DNA of 64,000 nt from Prochlorococcus marinus XMU1412 (GTDB taxonomy: Bacteria; Cyanobacteriota; Cyanobacteriia; PCC-6307; Cyanobiaceae), in NCBI RefSeq assembly GCF_017696315.1, contig NZ_JAAORJ010000001.1, positions 78,452 through 142,451 of the forward strand, in the 5' to 3' direction. The notes below the pieces were generated by a model. That model saw only the letters and a program-made list of their open reading frames with translations, made no database searches and was not told the DNA's origin. Position 1 is the first letter of the stretch; each line of letters starts with the position of its first letter. Both the position numbers and the translations under genes were made by a program. This document shows positions 59,638 through 64,000 of the stretch, one piece after another.

Positions 59638-60546
59638 TTACTTAATTCTAGAAATTAAAAAAGATATTGGAATCTCAAGAGCTTTTACTGAATTTTTTAC
59701 AAAAGCTCTATTATTAAAAACATCATAATCTAATCTTTCAATAGAATCTAATATTCCTCTGTAAAGACGTAAAGATGTCCACACAGGCCATCTTGCGTCA
59801 GAAGATAGCCACTTAATACCATCCTCAGACTTTTGGAACCATTCACGAGCTCTTGTTAATTGAAAGTTCATCAGTGCTTTCCACTGCTTGTTTATTTTTC
59901 CTTTTAAAAGTTCTTCTTCAGAATAATTAAATTTTTCAATATCCGCTTGAGGGAGATAAATTCTTCCTCTGTGTCTATCTTCTCCCACATCTCTTAATAT
60001 ATTGGTTAATTGATTTGCAATTCCAAGCGCTATAGCTGCTTCAGAGGGGTCAGGCATGGCACTCCATGGGGCTGATGTATAAGCACTATCAATCCCCATC
60101 ACATTTTGAGTCATTAAACCAACAGTCCCCGCAACTCTATAACAATAGAGTTTTAATTCATCAAAATCTTTGTATCTAAATTTATTCAGGTCCATTCTCT
60201 GGCCATCTATCATATCTAGATAAGGTTGAATACTTTGTGGATATTTCTCGATCGTATCTAATAGAACTGAGTCTAATTCAGATTTAATATTCCCTTTAAA
60301 TACATTTTTAGTATTTTCTTCCCATTCATCTAGATTATCTGAAAGCTCATCTTGTGATTTAGTTGAGGCTTCTACGCTATCCATTATTTCATCTGTTCTT
60401 CTACACCATACGTAAATAGCCCAAATAGCTTTTCTCTTTTCTTGAGGTAATAGAAGAGTACCCAAGTAAAAGGTTTTAGCCCATTGTTGAGTTTCTTTTC
60501 GGCATATCTCGTATGCTTGATCTAGTTGAGAAATTGAATTTTTCAA
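59638..60546 (-). CDS. crtB: Phytoene synthase
   Basis: Condenses two geranylgeranyl diphosphates to phytoene, the first committed carotenoid step. The 302-residue squalene/phytoene-synthase-fold protein has the two Asp-rich motifs (RRTDEIMDS near residue 50, and DVGEDRHRGRIYLP near 180) and YCYRVAGTVGLM. Its start lies 34 bases downstream of pds on the same strand, the conserved pds-crtB operon of cyanobacteria. Confidence 0.96.
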   Translation of the reverse strand: MKNSISQLDQAYEICRKETQQWAKTFYLGTLLLPQEKRKAIWAIYVWCRRTDEIMDSVEASTKSQDELSDNLDEWEENTKNVFKGNIKSELDSVLLDTIEKYPQSIQPYLDMIDGQRMDLNKFRYKDFDELKLYCYRVAGTVGLMTQNVMGIDSAYTSAPWSAMPDPSEAAIALGIANQLTNILRDVGEDRHRGRIYLPQADIEKFNYSEEELLKGKINKQWKALMNFQLTRAREWFQKSEDGIKWLSSDARWPVWTSLRLYRGILDSIERLDYDVFNNRAFVKNSVKALEIPISFLISRIK

Positions 60547-60580
60547 AAAGTTTTAGCTGAATTGAATGATCTTGCAAATG

Positions 60581-62023
<1,443 letters not shown>

Positions 62024-62071
62024 TTAAAGTTAGAACATAATAGTTTTTTTCGTTGATTATTTCGTAAAATT

Positions 62072-62419
62072 ATGGAAAAAATGCTTTTAAAATCGACTAC
62101 TAGACATGTAAGAATTTTCACTGCCGAAGTGGTAGATGAAGAATTAAAGTTTCATCCCAATAAACTAACTCTTGATTTAGATCCTGATAATGAATTTATT
62201 TGGAATAAAGATTCTCTAAACAAAATAAATGAAAAATTCAATGAATTAATAAAAGGGAGAGCAGGAAAGGATTTAGATGATTATGAACTTCGAAAAATAG
62301 GATCAGAAATCGAGGGTTTAATTAAATTTTTGCTTCAAGATGGTCAGTTAAGTTATAACCCTGATTGTAGAGTAATGAATTATTCAATGGGTTTACCAAA
62401 GACAAATGAAGTGCTGTGA
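62072..62419 (+). CDS. ndhM: NAD(P)H-quinone oxidoreductase subunit M
   Basis: A 115-residue peripheral subunit of cyanobacterial NDH-1. The segment [35 protein letters not shown] (residues 10-44) and the C-terminal [19 protein letters not shown] are characteristic. It starts at ATG 62072 opposite pds. Its stop TGA overlaps the GTG start of the DUF3172 gene (GTGA), so the two are coupled. Confidence 0.95.
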   Translation: MEKMLLKSTTRHVRIFTAEVVDEELKFHPNKLTLDLDPDNEFIWNKDSLNKINEKFNELIKGRAGKDLDDYELRKIGSEIEGLIKFLLQDGQLSYNPDCRVMNYSMGLPKTNEVL

Positions 62420-63039
62420 ATAGATCATCCTCAAATAGAAGGCCAAGGAGAGGCTCAAATAGAAGTTATTATCCTCCTAATCCAAGGGACATGGATTCGT
62501 ATGGTCAAAGAAACAATAGATTGCCTGCTTCTTCTGAACAAAAGATCAACTTTAGTACAGGAACCATTGCCGTACTTGCTGGAGTACTAATTTTAGGAGT
62601 TGGTATTGGAAGCGCTATTACCAGTACAACGGATGGCGGTCAGGGAAATATAGCAAGTCAACAACAATTAGATATGGCTGTTCCAGACCCTGAATTTTGC
62701 AGACAATGGGGAGCTAGTGCTTTTGTAATTGATGTTGAAATGTATACGACTCTAAATCCATCTACGAGTTTTGTAACGCAACCAGCTCTTCAGCCAGGGT
62801 GTGTGATTAGAAGAGAGAATTGGACAGTGTTACAGAAACAGGGCGCAATTAGTAATGAAGATGTAAGAGAATGTAAGCAAAGGATGAATACTTTTGCTTA
62901 TATTGGTTCTATAAGAGATAAGCCAATAGTTAAGTGCGTTTATCAGACTGATGTAAATGAAAATAAATTTATAATAAAAGGCGATGGACAAGCCGAAGAT
63001 GGAGGGGTAGGTATTAATAAAGAAGCAATTCAGTTTTGA
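62416..63039 (+). CDS. DUF3172 family membrane-anchored protein, 207 aa
   Basis: A 207-residue protein with an Arg/Ser/Asn/Pro-rich cytosolic N-terminus (residues 1-45), one transmembrane helix (about 50-72, [21 protein letters not shown]) and an extracytoplasmic or lumenal domain with Cys residues ([38 protein letters not shown]). This matches DUF3172, a cyanobacterial family of unknown function. It starts with GTG overlapping the ndhM stop, so a role near NDH-1 is conceivable but unproven. Confidence 0.87.
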   Translation: MNRSSSNRRPRRGSNRSYYPPNPRDMDSYGQRNNRLPASSEQKINFSTGTIAVLAGVLILGVGIGSAITSTTDGGQGNIASQQQLDMAVPDPEFCRQWGASAFVIDVEMYTTLNPSTSFVTQPALQPGCVIRRENWTVLQKQGAISNEDVRECKQRMNTFAYIGSIRDKPIVKCVYQTDVNENKFIIKGDGQAEDGGVGINKEAIQF

Positions 63040-63045
63040 TCAAAA

Positions 63046-63990
63046 TTATATATGCCTTAAAGGGCTTTCTAAACTAGCAAATTGTGGAAGAATGTTTTTC
63101 TTAAATACTTCTGATGCTCGTGATGTATATCTTGACGGATTAGTAATTAATTTAAGTTCTCTTTTCACCTCTAAATCAGCAACGAATGCTTTGTGGATTG
63201 TTCCAGCCGATAATTCTCTTTCAATAGAAACAACAGGCAAAAAGGAAGCTCCTAAGCCTGATTGAACCGCATTCTTGATTGCTTCAAGAGAGTTAAGTTC
63301 CATTTCAATTTTTAATCTTTGAATATCAAGCCCAGAATCTTGGAGAAGTTTGTCAACAACTTTTCTTGTTGTAGATTGTGAGTCTAATGTTACAAAATTT
63401 AATTTGTATAAGTCTTCCTTTAGAAGCTCTTTTTTGGTGGAAAGTGGATGTTTAGATGGTAAAACTAATGCCAATTCATCAGTGGCATATGGAATTACTT
63501 GCAGCAAATTTTCCAAATCGCCAGGTAATTGACCGCCAATAATGGCTAAGTCAATTTGTCCATTGGCGACACTCCAACCAGTTCTTCTAGTACTGTGAAC
63601 TTGAAGTTGAACGGATACATCAGGGTATTTTTGTCTGAATAGTCCTATCATTCTCGGCATTAAATACGTACCCGTTGTTTGGCTCGCTCCAATAACAAGA
63701 GTTCCACCTTTTAAGCTATTTAAATCTTCAATAGCTTTGCAAGCTTCGTCGCATTGATTCAAAATTCGTTCACAATATTCAAGTAATAGTCTCCCTGCTT
63801 CAGTCAATAGAGCCTTCCTTCCACCTCTATCGAAAATTGTGATTTCAAGTTGTTTTTCTAAATTTTGTATTTGTAAACTCACGGCAGGTTGGGTTACATA
63901 TAAGAGGTCGGCAGCTTTTTTAAAACTTCCTTGAGCTGCTATAGCTTTTAATATTCTTAATTGGTCGAGTGTAAATGGTAATTCTGGCAT
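63046..63990 (-). CDS. rbcR: LysR-type regulator, RbcR/Ycf30-like
   Basis: A 314-residue LysR-family regulator. The N-terminal winged helix-turn-helix ([36 protein letters not shown] in part; residues 8-45) and the C-terminal two-lobed effector domain ([22 protein letters not shown]) match RbcR of cyanobacteria and red-type plastids, which controls RuBisCO and carbon-concentrating genes in response to metabolites such as RuBP. Closely related CmpR/NdhR types cannot be excluded, but the location beside ndhM fits. Complete within the window (start ATG at 63988-63990). Confidence 0.87.
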   Translation of the reverse strand: MPELPFTLDQLRILKAIAAQGSFKKAADLLYVTQPAVSLQIQNLEKQLEITIFDRGGRKALLTEAGRLLLEYCERILNQCDEACKAIEDLNSLKGGTLVIGASQTTGTYLMPRMIGLFRQKYPDVSVQLQVHSTRRTGWSVANGQIDLAIIGGQLPGDLENLLQVIPYATDELALVLPSKHPLSTKKELLKEDLYKLNFVTLDSQSTTRKVVDKLLQDSGLDIQRLKIEMELNSLEAIKNAVQSGLGASFLPVVSIERELSAGTIHKAFVADLEVKRELKLITNPSRYTSRASEVFKKNILPQFASLESPLRHI

Positions 63991-64000
63991 CTATTATGCC

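Overview
The window is a gene-dense, very AT-rich stretch of a picocyanobacterial chromosome, almost certainly a high-light-adapted Prochlorococcus. The evidence is the gene content: zeta-carotene desaturase, phytoene desaturase and phytoene synthase, NdhO and NdhM, PetL, Ycf3, Ycf34, a high-light-inducible protein, RpaA and RpaB, an RbcR-type LysR regulator, SufB, and many small cyanobacteria-only families (DUF2973, DUF3120, DUF3172, DUF4346, DUF4912, DUF751). Intergenic spaces are tiny, TTG and GTG starts are frequent, and convergent genes often overlap by a few bases. I see no prophage, insertion sequence, CRISPR array or rRNA; one tRNA (Asn, GTT) is present.

Layout. 1-6.8 kb: 5' part of sufB, DUF4912 protein, a small membrane protein, phosphoglucomutase, the RarA/MgsA ATPase, a phosphopantetheinyl transferase and a BCP peroxiredoxin. 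6.7-13.5 kb: pantothenate kinase (coaX), PAPS reductase (cysH), type-II NADH dehydrogenase, then a transport block of an SLC13/RCK permease, a TrkH-like K+ channel subunit and its TrkA-like regulator. 13.5-18.8 kb: a ribbon-helix-helix regulator facing a small gene across a structured divergent promoter, a Nif11-like small protein, an ABC-F ATPase, a Cys-rich mini-protein, an HtrA/Deg protease, and an hli gene. 18.8-28.9 kb: YihY/BrkB protein, inositol-phosphatase-family enzyme, TolC-like channel, DUF512 radical SAM protein, DUF3120, nadB, a VKOR-thioredoxin fusion, rimO and petL.

28.9-44.4 kb: a minus-strand run with a tandem pterin synthase, a RibD-type reductase and a FemAB-like acyltransferase; then aroK, a CRR7-like protein, rbfA-hemD, zds, an IscA/SufA-type protein, an LpxB-related protein, ndhO, a J-domain protein, cysK, an orphan CbiO-like ATPase and tRNA-Asn with its own terminator. 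44.4-53 kb: two AT-rich gene-free stretches flanking an orphan protein, rpaA with a long structured leader, holB-tmk-copper ATPase, ycf3, radA and rpaB. 53-57 kb: a fatty-acid/phospholipid operon plsX-fabH-fabD-plsC directly behind rpaB. 57-64 kb: tsaB, ycf34, CCA-adding enzyme, an RRM protein, crtB-pds, ndhM-DUF3172 and rbcR.

Most of the window is ordinary core genome. The features that merit a second look are small or architectural: the tandem PTPS with a degenerate first domain next to a reductase; the repeat-bearing N-terminal extension of PlsX; a perfect 16-bp tandem duplication carrying TATAAT upstream of ycf3; an inverted/direct-repeat array plus an 11-codon leader peptide at the ribbon-helix-helix locus; a Cys-patterned 47-residue protein; and a Nif11-like orphan. 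I did not find a clearly new multi-gene defence, mobile or biosynthetic system. All family assignments are made by eye from motifs and have not been checked by database search.
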